Part shown: in pieces, positions 8,512 to 17,650 of the stretch
Layout: each line of letters begins with the position of its first letter
Numbering within the stretch: the first letter of the stretch is position 1
Source: Chara braunii
Lineage: Eukaryota > Streptophyta > Charophyceae > Charales > Characeae
Reading direction: 5' to 3'
DNA: 24,081 bases
Assembly: GCA_003427395.1 (NCBI GenBank)
Contig: BFEA01000183.1
Span: 391,763 to 415,843 of the forward strand
The notes under the pieces: generated by a model
What the model was told of the DNA's origin: nothing
Seen by the model: the letters and a program-made list of their open reading frames with translations, nothing else
Databases searched by the model: none
Translations under genes and position numbers: made by a program

Positions 8512-9170
8512 TCATGGGCCGCCACTAAGTCCATTGCCTTGTTCACATCGGTAACTGAGTGAAAACACCTCCGCCTTTTCTTCCTCTGTTGGCTGCTCCA
8601 AAAGCTGCCTTCGCTCCTTTTCGGACTCTTCCACCGTGAACGAGCCAGGGTTGGGTCGATTCGTTATACTATGGGGTCCCGTGTTTCTGCAGGTGACAGT
8701 CTCATAGTTCCCATATGCAGGATAGCACAGGAGCAGGATCATCGAACCGTCCTGCTTGTTGAAGATCAAAGTCTCAGTCCTGCACAGGAACGACCTCCCC
8801 AAGAGAATGGCGTGATCTACATCAGGCATGATAAAAAAACATGTCCTCGTCTTCACCTTACCAACCTCAACAACCACCTTCGAGGATGTCCCACAAAACA
8901 CCGCCTTACAGTTGGCACCATGCAAGATGCCGCAATCAGAACGGTTTATCTCCATTCCCAATATAAGTGCATCTGACTCCTTGATGATATTCATTTCTGC
9001 CCCTGTATCTACCATTGTTGTGCACTTTGGCCCTTTTACTACCAGGTCCACCAAACCACACGCCACACACTTCCAGTCCATCTTTGTTCCAGTTTTCGCC
9101 CCTTCTGCCTCTTTTGGCAAAATCGTACTCAGATGGACGTTCAGCACTAGCCGTCGGGACAACCTTCCTT
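8512..9170 (-). pseudogene. pol: Retroviral-type aspartic protease (element 1)
   Basis: A 216-codon open stretch with a pepsin-fold retroviral-type protease. The catalytic motif VDTGAEMNII (DTGA at residues 52-55 of the stretch) is intact, followed by the flap region and the HAILLGRSFL segment (ILLG at 119-122) that closes the active site. Two Cys (CVAC) lie just before it. The protease would cleave the Gag-Pol polyprotein during particle maturation. The frame is cut off on its N-terminal side from the acidic linker (frameshift near 9160) and on its C-terminal side near 8550, so it could not be made from this copy as part of Gag-Pol. The domain itself shows no damaged catalytic residue. Confidence 0.8.
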
Positions 9171-9848
9171 AACTCATTGCGGAGTCTTGGTGCAGACGCC
9201 AGGATGTCTTTCAGATTCATAAGGTCGTTATGGCCTTGGAGTAATCTATCCACCATCCCCTCCGCATCAAAACCTTCCTCCATCCGAACCGCATACTTCT
9301 TCTTTGGTGCTACATTGCGCAAAATCGGTTCGACTTCCTCCTGAACTCCTCCCTTCTTAGCCCTTTGCTCTGCTTGCCTGTCCTCCTCCTGGCGAAGCTT
9401 TTCATCTTCGTCATCGCCCTCCTCAATTTCTACGGGCTCTTTCCTTCGTTTCGGCTCGGGTTCTTTTCGAGGAGGCTCCTGGCTAGCACTCGCCTTAGCC
9501 TGGCCCCTGGTTTGGGCTGCCAATGCAGCTCTCCCTTGCGACATAGGGGTTCTATGGGTCATACCGGACCTTGGACCTGAATCCCACCGTCGCCACCCTA
9601 GGGTACACTTGCCGTGATACCACTGATTTCGGGCCAAATTCATAAAGGAAAACCTTAGGGAGATTTGCTTTCCAATCTTTTATTTCCTCACATATGCCTA
9701 CCAGCTTCTGCTGGTACCTCCCCATATTTTCCCATAAGTCCTCCATTTTCCCCAGGAGGATCGATGCAGATTCCACTTCTTCATTCGTGACCTCGCCGTC
9801 CGGCTCAACGGCTATAGGCTCTTCTCTCGTGATCCCTGCCTGTAGTCT
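9171..9848 (-). pseudogene. Acidic, coiled-coil linker between nucleocapsid and protease (element 1)
   Basis: Two frames cover this part. The first (9552-9848) continues the zinc-knuckle frame and contains ILLGKMEDLWENMGRYQQ and VFLYEFG. The second (about 9171-9643) contains a TRGQAKAS stretch, a Lys/Arg patch (KRRKEPVEIEEGDDEDEK), Glu/Gln-rich coiled-coil-like residues and NLKDILASAPRLRNELRK. A frameshift of one or two bases lies near 9600. The region probably served as a flexible spacer in the polyprotein. I assign it no catalytic role. Confidence 0.6.
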
Positions 9849-10547
9849 TTAAGTTACTTCTTCACCAATCTCCACCTCTTCCACCCTTATAGGTGGTCCC
9901 TCCTTTTCGTGCCACAATCGAAACATGGCTAACGGCGCTTGTCGAGCGGCTATTCGTCTATACGCCTCTGCTCTTACTCCGCCTGGCACCTTGGGATCAA
10001 TGTACTCCCCGAACTGATCATAGATATTTCCATCCATATTGGACGAGATCAGTCCTTTCTTCTCATCGTCCCGCCTCTCTTGGAAGAAACGTATCGTATG
10101 GCCTTGCTCATCGCAATGCCGACAAATAGTCTTCCGCCAATCGAAACAAGCTCTCCCATACCCTTGACCTCCTCCCTGACCACCTTGGTTATCCCATTGA
10201 CCCCCTCGGCCTCCGCCATTCCTACCTCGCCCTCTTCCGCCGCCTCTTCCTTCGTTCCCTTAATTGCCCTGGCCTTGATTCCCATCTCCAACCATGCTAG
10301 CTTGCGAATTCGGTGCAGACGATGGAGGTGGCACCATAGGTTGGGCTTGTACTGCAGGATAGCTCGGCGGCGGCGTACTCGCTTGAGGTCCTGAGTAAGG
10401 TATTATTTGTCTTTGCGGAGCCAGGCCGCCCCAAGGCACAAAAGTGTTGAAAATGGGCCATGGCCACTGTCCATATGGTAGTGGTCCTGCTTGTGAGAGC
10501 CCCGCATTAGTTGATGGCGCTACCGCACTCGGAGAGGCTACCGCCAA
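9849..10547 (-). pseudogene. gag: Gag C-terminus: Pro/Gln-rich, RGG box and mutated zinc knuckle (element 1)
   Basis: One frame interrupted by a TAA at 10260-10262 (apparently a CAA codon before mutation) and ending at a TAA at 9849-9851, after which the same frame stays open. In order it encodes a Pro/Ala/Gln-rich stretch (PYGQWPWP), an Arg/Gly-rich RNA-binding stretch (GRGGGRGRGRNGGGRGG), and a zinc knuckle at 10083-10124 reading CRHCDEQGHTIRFF. The last ligand of the CX2CX4HX4C pattern is Phe (codon at 10083-10085, TTC) instead of Cys, so zinc binding should be lost. The conserved Asp/Ile/Tyr-rich segment MDGNIYDQFGEYIDPKVPGG and a VEEVEIGEE tail follow. In intact elements this part packages the RNA. 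Confidence 0.7.
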
Positions 10548-10612
10548 TGCTTGAGGTGTTTGCCCCTTCCTGGAGCAGCTCTCTGATGCCTATCTATGTA
10601 TGAAGGCGTCAG

Positions 10613-11633
10613 TTAGCCTTGTCCTACGTTTGCCAGGTTACGCTGTTTGCGCTGCGCCTTTACTAGATGTCGCAGCACTGGCTCCTCTTCTTCCCACTCT
10701 TCCTGAACAACTTCCTCAACCACCGACTCCTTTTCCTTCCCTTGAATCGTAGTTACCACCTTTCTCTGTACCGCGGTATCCTTTCCATAACCCAATTTCG
10801 CGAGTACGTCCGTAATGATCCTCTTCACCCCCAGAGTCCCTGAGGCAGTCGCATCGCGCTCCTTCCTTTTCCGCCTTTGCTGGCGCATCTGATACCGCTC
10901 CACCTGGTCCAAACTTCCCTCTTCCACGCCCTTGTCGATCGTGGCCCAGGTGAGCTTCTCACTACCTCCTCCCTTAATGGTCAACTCCTTGGCCTCAAAG
11001 GCGTTGAACAGTCCTAGGAAGATAGCTCACCGTGCCTCTTCTGAAATTCCGGGGACCTTTCTGGTCTTCTTCTTAAACTCCTGTACAAGAGACAGTGGTG
11101 AAGTCATCCCTATTCATGGCCTCTAAGTCCGCCGAAGCCAACAAGTCGTCGCCCGGCTTGTACTTCCTCTGCATATCATCCGTGATAGCACACCGTGCCT
11201 CTTCTAAAATTTCGGGGACCTTTCTGGTCTTCTTCTTAAACTCCTGTACAAGAGCCCCGACAGTGGTGAAGTCATCCCTATTCATGGCCTCTAAGTCCGT
11301 CGTAGCCAACAGGCCGTCGCCCAGCCTGTACTTCCTCTGCATGACATCCTTGAATCTCGCCCCACTACCATTGGCTGCAGTTATAACTTTCTGTACTTCC
11401 TTGTGATGGCCATGAAGTACATACTCCGGAACGCATTGGAACTTCACTGCATCCGATAGACCCACCAATGCCCGTTCAACCAATTCCAACCATCCTGAAA
11501 CTCGTTCTCAATTGAAGTGGAAGGTGTTAACTTTAGGAACGTTGCTTTGTGCCCTCTCTTGCCTATCCAAGGCTTCAATGAGATCATCGACCGTCAGGGC
11601 CTTCCCTGCACCATCAGCTAGGCCTCCCGACAT
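10613..11633 (-). pseudogene. gag: Gag capsid region with internal duplication (element 1)
   Basis: Starts at ATG 11631-11633 (MSGGLADGAGKALTVDDLIE) and contains HFN-stop-ERVSGWLELVERALV. The stop is TGA 11508-11510, where related proteins have a Gly or Asp run. Then come VKFQCVPEYVLHGHH and KYRLGDGLLATTDLEAMNR. A segment of about 54 residues is tandemly duplicated (11029-11350). The downstream copy has a 5-base deletion at about 11094 that shifts the frame, and a TGA at 11027-11029 replaces the TGT (Cys) of the other copy. Beyond it the frame reads FNAFEAKELTIKGGGSEKL and a basic RRKRKERDATASG region down to 10613. The capsid domain would multimerise into particles. Dead in this copy. Confidence 0.75.
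11029..11350. repeat. Tandem duplication inside gag, unit about 162 bp
   Basis: Positions about 11029-11190 and 11191-11350 are two highly similar copies (for example both contain GGGGACCTTTCTGGTC and CCTCTAAGTCCG). They differ by scattered substitutions and by a 5-base deletion in the first copy, after CAAGAG near 11093. In the undeleted form the unit is close to a multiple of three, so the duplication alone would have kept the frame. Confidence 0.85.
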
Positions 11634-11660
11634 GCTGGCCGATTTTCTGGTTCAACTTCC

Positions 11661-11682
11661 CTGCTAAGAAAAGATAGAAACT
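11661..11682 (-). promoter_or_regulatory. Possible 3' splice acceptor upstream of gag (element 1)
   Basis: Read on the minus strand, a pyrimidine-rich tract TTTCTATCTTTTCTTAGCAG ends at 11661 and is followed by GG, with the gag ATG 28 bases downstream. The arrangement parallels the acceptor-like site before the plus-strand gag at 6453. It is a sequence pattern only, and the matching donor and LTR were not found. Confidence 0.35.
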
Positions 11683-13053
11683 TCATTCAGCTACTGACCC
11701 TATCATATATCCTATCATTTTCCTACACAGTCATCTCATGAACCCATCTTAACTGACACTACCTCATAGCCTTTTCTGGATTACGAGGCTTCCCCCACAT
11801 TTCATACAGATTCAACGTTTTACCCCATTTTTTTCAAGTCAGGCAACCAATCAGATCAAAATATAAAAAATAATATCGACTCACCCTTAAAATAATGTTT
11901 CACATAATATGCCTTATATGTTTAATAAAACTTCCCTTACATGCTTATTTTCTCACTTTCTCATACCCAGATGTCGTTCCACCAGGGACAACGGTACGCA
12001 ACCGTTATCCCGGGCGCATTGGTCACGCACCGCATAAGGGCAGGACCTCTCGGCCGCATCACGCAGGAGTTGGTTTACCTCGCTGCGTATACACATTTAT
12101 CTCCCACAAGCCGCTCCGGCCGAGTGCGCCAGCCATACCTCTCGCAAGCCCCTACGACAGGATAGGGCCAACGCGAGGCACGACTTAACTCCACCTTACA
12201 GGAGTTGTCACCTCCCTTCGGTGGGCTTATCCCTAGTTAGCTACCAGTCCACAGTACGAAAGTTAATCAGTTACAATCGCAGAGGTGGACCAGCCGAGGG
12301 TGTTTCTCATTCGTTGTAGCATTGGGGGTACGCACAGTTTTTACGCCTCTATCTAACCCGCACGCGAACCGACACACTGAGGGGTTGAAGCCCCAAGCGC
12401 GACTCGTCGTCGACCGACTAGGATGCATGCCACATACCACGCGTCACACCACAACTCTCACGCACACGGAATGACACAAAACAAACAACACAACAACATT
12501 CTTAGTCCCTTTTATAGCCATCCCATAACCTTCCGACACGGAAAATCGGATAGGCGACACGAGCGAAACTTAGTATAAAACTGCGCGGACGCAGAGTCTT
12601 CCATATCGACTAGCAATACATGAATATGCAAGCAGTCGCAATGATGGCGTACTATGTAGCGCGCATAGTCAAGCAGTCCTTCGTGGATCCAAATACCGCT
12701 TATGACACTCAAGTGTTAATCTCGAAGTATCGTGAGGTTCGACCCCTTCACGATATTGCACGGCTGAAGGAATAGTCATTGGGCCCCTGCGGCATCTTGA
12801 ACCCTTAGGCTGAGTGTCTCGGTGGGCAGGGCAAATAGGCTCTGCGCGGGGGGTGATCCCTTCCACGCGAAGTCTAGGACCTAGGATGTCCTGGACAAGG
12901 ACCTCAAATCTAGGCCCATGACCAACATCCGACTAAGAAACTTTTAAGAAGCAAAACGGTAAAGGAAGGGAGTCTTCTTCCCTTTCTCAATCTCAGCCCC
13001 AATTAAAGTCTTAAGTGTGGGTTCTTTAGGCCACGCAAACACTCAAGCATAGG
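11683..13053. other. Non-coding: leader/LTR remnant candidates, no gene
   Basis: No supportable gene. This should contain the leader, primer-binding site and 5' LTR of element 1, but I could not identify a tRNA-complementary site or paired TG...CA ends. Visible structures are two adjacent small hairpins at about 12186-12226 (AACTCC/GGAGTT and CACC/GGTG) and an 8-bp perfect inverted repeat at 12728-12755 (TATCGTGA/TCACGATA). A TATAAAA word occurs at about 12574. None is assigned a function. Confidence 0.4.
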
Positions 13054-13071
13054 TATGTATGTATATATATA
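13054..13071. repeat. Short TATG/TA microsatellite
   Basis: A run of TATG units passing into TA units. It is immediately followed by GAGGGGA, a combination that recurs near 13723 (TATATAGAGGGGA), so the pair may be related promoter-like or repeat fragments. Confidence 0.6.
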
Positions 13072-13140
13072 GAGGGGAATAAATATGCGATGATCACTTC
13101 TCACAATCACAATGAGACTCCTCTCCGTCATATATATGTA

Positions 13141-13197
13141 TGTGATCGCAGACAGTCAATTTCAAAGTCCGAATCACAAAACATACCTGCGATCACA
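13141..13197. other. 11-bp perfect inverted repeat
   Basis: TGTGATCGCAG at 13141-13151 is exactly inverted as CTGCGATCACA at 13187-13197, with 35 bases between. It could form a stem-loop or be the ends of a tiny insertion, but no flanking target duplication is evident. Confidence 0.6.
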
Positions 13198-13466
13198 TCA
13201 AAGAAACAACAAAAAGTCCACACACTACACGGGGTTAACTTCAACCATTCTCTATACTCGTACCACTCGCTTTAGCCATGCAAGCCCCAACCTTTATCCA
13301 ACCCTCCAAAAAATAAATACTAAACGCCTTCATTAAATGGCCATTCAATAAAAGTTCGGGTGAAAACCTTGATAAAACAATAGAAACCACCAGGGCTAAA
13401 GCCTTTTAGGTTGGGTAATGAGAATGGATTGGAGTTGAGTCGAAGACCGACGAATCGACAACCGAC

Positions 13467-13485
13467 TTGTTATCAGTGATAACAA
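13467..13485. other. 19-bp palindrome
   Basis: TTGTTATCA-G-TGATAACAA is a perfect inverted repeat of 9-bp arms around one base. It resembles the symmetric binding site of a dimeric DNA-binding protein, but in this repeat-rich context it may be chance. Confidence 0.6.
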
Positions 13486-13774
13486 AAAGGTAATCTTTGT
13501 GGGATCAAGCTGAAACTAGTCCAAGATCTTGAACCAGAATGAGCAAAAGGACATGTACCATAAGACATGTCAATGCCCAAGCTAAGCTTACAAGTGTACG
13601 GAGAGTAAATCCTCACACCACGTTCCTTCTCAAGAATCCTCCTAATAACCAAGCCAAAGTCTACCTCTAACTCGATACCCTAGGAAAGGTTGACTTATTG
13701 CAGAATCTCCCCTATATAGAGGGGATTGCAAGAATCGCCACCTATTAAAATATAATCTAACTCTTCTAAACTAA

Positions 13775-14410
13775 AAAAATTTCGGCAGCGCTTCCCGTAG
13801 GAAAAGTGCCTTTTCATAATTTATATTAGCTTGAATATAAAAATTAAAATATTTTTTAATTTTGAAAAGTCAAATTTTGTTTAACTCCCTGAATAAGTAA
13901 AAATTTGGGCAGCACTTCCGTTAGAAAAGGAGACTTCCCTGATTTATACTAAGTCAGATACGAACTCAAAGCAAAAACTTGAGTTTAACGAAGACAAAAT
14001 TTAACTAACTTCTTAGATTTGTAGAACTTTCGGCAACACTCCTTTTAGAAAAGTGTTATTCCAAGATTTATACAAAGCTAAGTTCAGAATTTAAAAGTAA
14101 TTTTGACTTTTTAAATTTTGTCCAACTCCCTGAATTAGCAAAAATTTGGGTAGCACTCCCTTCAGAAAAAGAGACTTTTCATATTTTTACCAAGTCGTAC
14201 ATAAAATTCAGACAAATTGACCCTTGAAAAGTAAAAATTCAACCAACTCCACGGAATTGTAGAAATTTCAGCAGCGCTTCCCATAGAGAAAGTAGTTTAC
14301 CAAGATTTATACAAAGCCAAGTATAAAAAACGATCCCAGAAAATGCGAGAATTGATGTAAGTAAAAGAAAGTTAGCTCATAAAATGTAAAATTTGAACTA
14401 ACTCCTATCG
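13775..14410. repeat. AT-rich tandem array, about 120-bp monomers, dimeric organisation
   Basis: Five diverged copies of a motif (TTTCGGCAGCGCTTCC or TTTGGGCAGCACTTCC, followed by [T/A]AGAAAAG and then GATTTATAC[A/T]AAG) start at 13780, 13904, 14028, 14145 and 14266, giving spacings of 124, 124, 117 and 121 bp. The second and fourth copies share CTCCCTGAAT and TTTGGG. The third and fifth share GATTTATACAAAGC and a CGGCA/CAGCA form. This suggests a higher-order unit of two monomers (about 238-248 bp). The region is far richer in A and T than its neighbours. It looks like satellite-type or LTR-internal tandem repeat DNA. A sixth, decayed monomer may run to about 14410. Confidence 0.8.
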
Positions 14411-15143
14411 CTCTAGCCCGTGACGAGCAGCTAAAGCAACTACCTGTCAAACTGAAACTCATACTAGGTAGCAATCGCACTCAACCACATGCAATGTCAA
14501 ACCACAAAGATGAGTACTCTCACTAGCCCCAGAGTTAACCTTGCCAAACAATAGTTTGTAGTCTTTCAATGATTTGTCCCTTATACCCAACTTACCTAAG
14601 GCGTAAAGCTAGACCACCCAATCTTGTGGGAACTTGTCCAGTATACACAAACACAGGGCACTACAACTTTTTTCTTCCTTGGGCATTAGACTAGTTTATC
14701 CAACCAAGTTGCCTTAAATTGTTTAAGTATCCAAGTTATATATAATTGTCTGCCCTTGGTCTTTTAAGGTAACATATGACTGAACCGATCATCTTAGATC
14801 AAGGTTCAGCCTGTCCCTTCTTACCACAAGTTTATTCTTAATTCGTACTCTCGTCAGTTAATGATAAGCTATAGTCAGACCATCCAATCTTATGGAAAAA
14901 TGTCTGACGAGCCTGTTCATAAATAAAATAATATAAAATATAAACAAGTTTATCCCTTTGGTTCCGGCCTGTGCGTGGCTCCAGACCTGTAGCGGACCCA
15001 CCAGGTGTGGTGCTCCGCCTGGGATGACGATGGAGATGGAGGATGAGGGAGGACCGAGATGGCACAGCGCAGCTCCCACGCAAGATTCCAGCGCACGTAC
15101 TCCAAAACTGTGCGAATGTAGAATGAGCCCAAAAACAGACAAC
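14411..15143. other. No gene seen
   Basis: Intergenic. A weak repeated phrase around CAGACCA[C/T]CCAATCTT occurs near 14610 and 14877, about 267 bp apart. Nothing else is recognised. Confidence 0.4.
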
Positions 15144-15160
15144 TGTTGGGGTATACCCCA
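15144..15160. other. 14-bp palindrome; candidate LTR terminus
   Basis: TGGGGTATACCCCA at 15147-15160 is perfectly palindromic and is preceded by TGT (15144-15146). Read on the minus strand the sequence ends GGGGTATACCCCAACA, the TG...CA style of LTR termini. It lies about 1.3 kb beyond the pol end of element 2, on the side where its 3' LTR should be. No matching second terminus was found, so LTR identity is a suggestion. Short GGACTGGACT repeats follow at 15174-15187 and 15202-15214. Confidence 0.35.
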
Positions 15161-15484
15161 GCGGACTGACGAGACTGGACTGGACTGACAGAGGTACCGG
15201 CCTGGACTGGACTGCCCCGAATACAACACAGACCTGTGAGGACAGGCCAAGGGGCTGGTCTCACAGGCTAACCAGAGGTCCGCTACACGATCCTCAGCCT
15301 GTGATGGATCGCCTAGATACAAACACGCTTCCGCCAAGAAGTTGAACTCTACCCAAAGAAAAGAAAACCTGAGTAGTCTAGGATGCGGAGCAAGCTCTAT
15401 GTCGAGTCCATGCGATGCAACCTAGGATAGAAAATGTCACAAAACAGCAATGTAACAACTAACAAGCCTAAGTGAAAGCAAAAA

Positions 15485-15700
15485 CAACTAACTAGCATAC
15501 ATGTCCTAGGAAGGCAGAAGCAACTAACTAGCATACATGTCCTAGGAAAGCAGAAAGTAATGATAACTAGATCCTAGAATGTTGGAGGCAGTAGCCTCAG
15601 TCTGGGAACAACTGACTAGTGTATAAGTCCTAAGAACAACAAAAGCAGAACAACTAAATCCTAGAAATGTCAGAGGCAGTAGCCTCAATTTGAGAGAAAC
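15485..15700. repeat. Short tandem repeats, units 36 bp and about 88 bp
   Basis: CAACTAACTAGCATACATG-containing blocks start at 15485 and 15521 (36 bp apart). A diverged version (CAACTGACTAGTG) starts at 15609, 88 bp further on. Within the 88-bp units, GGAGGCAGTAGCCTCA (about 15584) recurs as AGAGGCAGTAGCCTCA (about 15674). Its GAGGC/GCCTC parts make a small inverted repeat. These may be enhancer-like direct repeats of the putative 3' LTR of element 2, or simple slippage products. Confidence 0.75.
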
Positions 15701-16438
15701 AAAGCAATCAACAAGACAACCATATGTCACATGAAAAGTGTGTCGCAAACCAAAGGGTGGGATGGTCTCTGAGGGTGGCGAATCCAACCTAGGGGTCAAT
15801 AACTCCTAAGGGAATCCACACATAGTGACAGGGGAAACACATGTCATCAGACTCAATGAGGGTAGGGAACTGGGAGCAAACAGAACCAATGACCCTAACA
15901 GATAGACCATCCGGGCGGGTAATGCTCAACTAAAGAGGTGACCGCTATGGAGGGTCGACCATGTAAGGGAACAAGGGAGCCTGGTATACTGGGCGCACCT
16001 AGGTGAAGCATGCAAGGCTGCCTAACTAGGGTGTGAGGGCCGGGAGCGGGTAGAAAGGTGATGGGTAAGGGAATCATGCAAACGACTCCTAAAGTGAGGG
16101 AAGTCGGAGCTAGATCCGTAAGATGGGAAGCCAGGGCAACGCTACGGTCCCGATGCCTATGCGTATACCAAGGGAGAGCCCAACTCAGAGGAACCCGGCT
16201 AAAGGGAGACTATCATGCGACACAACAAGGGTACTGTATAGGGTAAAGTGGTAAGAGAGTCACAACGTCTGAAGTAGGCAGAGCTGATCGTGACGAAGTC
16301 CATGAAGCTGCCGATGACGTCCATGCTGAGAAGTCCGGAATGCCGTCAAGGAAGAGCCGCAACGTCGACAAGTTGAAGTAGCAAAACTGGAGTGGATGGA
16401 GTACTGAGAAGTCAAAGACGTGGGAAGGTAAGTCAGAG
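15701..16438. other. Non-coding region downstream of element 2
   Basis: No gene is supportable. By position it should contain the polypurine tract and 3' LTR of the minus-strand element 2, but I did not find a matching 5' LTR beyond 21.6 kb to confirm this. Confidence 0.4.
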
Positions 16439-17161
16439 TCAATCGTCGTATCGAGCAGGACGACGACGAGTGCGTTGTGGACGCTCAGAAGCATCGCTGC
16501 TGCTGAAGGTTTGCCTCAGATGGAGCAAGCTCGACTTTAGCGGTCTCCTCAGCCGGGGGAGGAGGAGGGTCAATGGACTGAGGAGCAGTGAACCCAGCAC
16601 GACGAGCACGGTCATAGGCACGCACCAACATGCGAGCGTGCTGCAAGTGCTCGAGGGGCTTTCAGATAGCCTCCTCATCAGGGTAACCCTTCCAACGTAC
16701 GAGATACTCGACGTGGGGAGGGTTGTCGTCGGTGACTCGGCGACCAATGATGTCTGAAACGAGGAACTCCTCGTGGCCGTCCACCATGATGGGTGGAGGG
16801 CGCTCGTGTGGTCGTCCAACGAAATGATCAGACGGTTTGTGGTAAGGACGCAGTAACGACACGTGGTAGACATCGTGCACACGAGCCTGGCGTAGGTAGT
16901 CGGGCAGCTTCATACGGAAGTTGACCGGGCTAGAAGCCGTATTAGAACTGAAGGCTTGGAGGATGCAGCATGGGCCAAAGAAGCGACGCTAAAACTTGCG
17001 AAGCGTGTTCGCTTCGAGCTGTAAGTGGCGGGCGTCGATAAGCTCATCATCACTGACTTTGAATGGATGATCCATCCTCGATCGGTTTGCACGTGCTGCC
17101 ATGCGAGTCTAGGAAGCGGCTATGTGCTCATGTGCGGTCTTCATGATCGATGCCATGTGTG
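16439..17161 (-). pseudogene. pol: Integrase C-terminus with GPY/F-like module and chromodomain (element 2)
   Basis: After the integrase core, a shifted frame reads ALDDWVAHMASIMKTAHEHI and HPFKVSDDELIDARHLQ. It is broken by TAG 17109-17111 and TAG 16989-16991. A RRFFGPCCILQ segment at the GPY/F position follows, then an 83-codon open piece (16662-16913): MKLPDYLRQARVHDVYHVSLLRPYH plus a chromodomain with EFLVSDIIGRR and EYLVRWKGYPDEEA. TGA 16662-16664 replaces what is normally Trp in the chromodomain W-P-L-E-H context. In another frame the tail runs to a basic C-terminus (RPQRTRRRPARYDD) ending at 16439. Chromodomains of this kind target integration to heterochromatin marks such as methylated histone H3 lysine 9. 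Dead copy. Confidence 0.85.
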
Positions 17162-17650
17162 CTACCCAATCATCCAGCGCGGGACAACTCGTGTCGGGGT
17201 GCAGCTGTGAGGCGACATCCCGGTGGCTGGCGAGACGACGTGGTTGTAGGCTATCTCCGCGTGGGCAAGATGGAGATCCCACTGCTGGTCGTCACGAACA
17301 ATCTTTCGGAGAATATCTTCGAGAGTCCTGTTCGTGATCTCGGTCTGACCATCAGTCTGAGGATGGTAAGACGAGGAGAAGTGGAACTGAGTGTCGTACA
17401 CCTCGTGGAGCCGTCGCCAGAATCGGCTGGTAAAGCGCGGGTCACGGTCAGATATGATGCTCAGAGGTAAGCCGTGGTCACGCACGACTCGGTCAAACAC
17501 GATGTCGACGACCTCACGTGCACTAATGACATAGTGGCACGGAACAAAGCGTGCACGCTTCGTGAAGCGGTCGACGACGACCAAGATAGCATCATGACCA
17601 CGGGGGGTGGAAGGACGAAGAGGACCGATAAAGTCCATCGAGATGGACTG
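17162..17650 (-). pseudogene. pol: Integrase catalytic core (element 2)
   Basis: A 159-codon open stretch with a complete D,D-35-E core: Asp in MDFIGPL, Asp at residue 64 (IISDRDPRF) and Glu at residue 100 (QTDGQTEITNRTLE), with exactly 35 residues between the last two. HFSSSYHPQTDGQ and LAHAEIAYNHVVS are further integrase landmarks. The enzyme would join element cDNA to host DNA in the nucleus. It is the best preserved module of the element. The frame is cut upstream by TAG 17651-17653 (a Trp position in PEGRWQSI-type context) and downstream by a frameshift after ATGMSPHS near 17190. Confidence 0.88.

Larger units (their letters stand above)
7615..11660 (-). mobile_element. Element 1: degraded Ty3/gypsy retrotransposon (gag-PR-partial RT)
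   Basis: Modules in minus-strand order are: gag capsid region (11633 downward), basic/Gln-rich region, RGG-rich stretch, CCHC-like zinc knuckle, acidic coiled-coil linker, aspartic protease and the N-terminal part of reverse transcriptase. The order gag-PR-RT and the RT wording (SESCAGRPIISLIDLYSGY) are those of Ty3/gypsy. RNase H, integrase and the 3' LTR are missing because the element is cut at about 7625. Multiple frameshifts and stops make it dead. No primer-binding site or 5' LTR was recognised beyond 11660. The modules look, from memory, like a family abundant in Chara. Confidence 0.8.

Noticed and set aside
8671-9344. Plus-strand open frames opposite element 1 (about 100-114 codons)
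   Set aside because: They are antisense to protease and linker regions whose minus-strand translations carry clear conserved motifs.
12728-12755. tRNA gene suggested by GGTTCGACCCC
   Set aside because: Only four of five T-stem pairs form with a proper loop, and no D-arm, anticodon arm or acceptor stem can be drawn.
16439-16882. Whole 147-codon frame as a separate gene
   Set aside because: Only its last part (basic tail) fits the integrase C-terminus; the rest is out of frame with the chromodomain read at 16662-16913.
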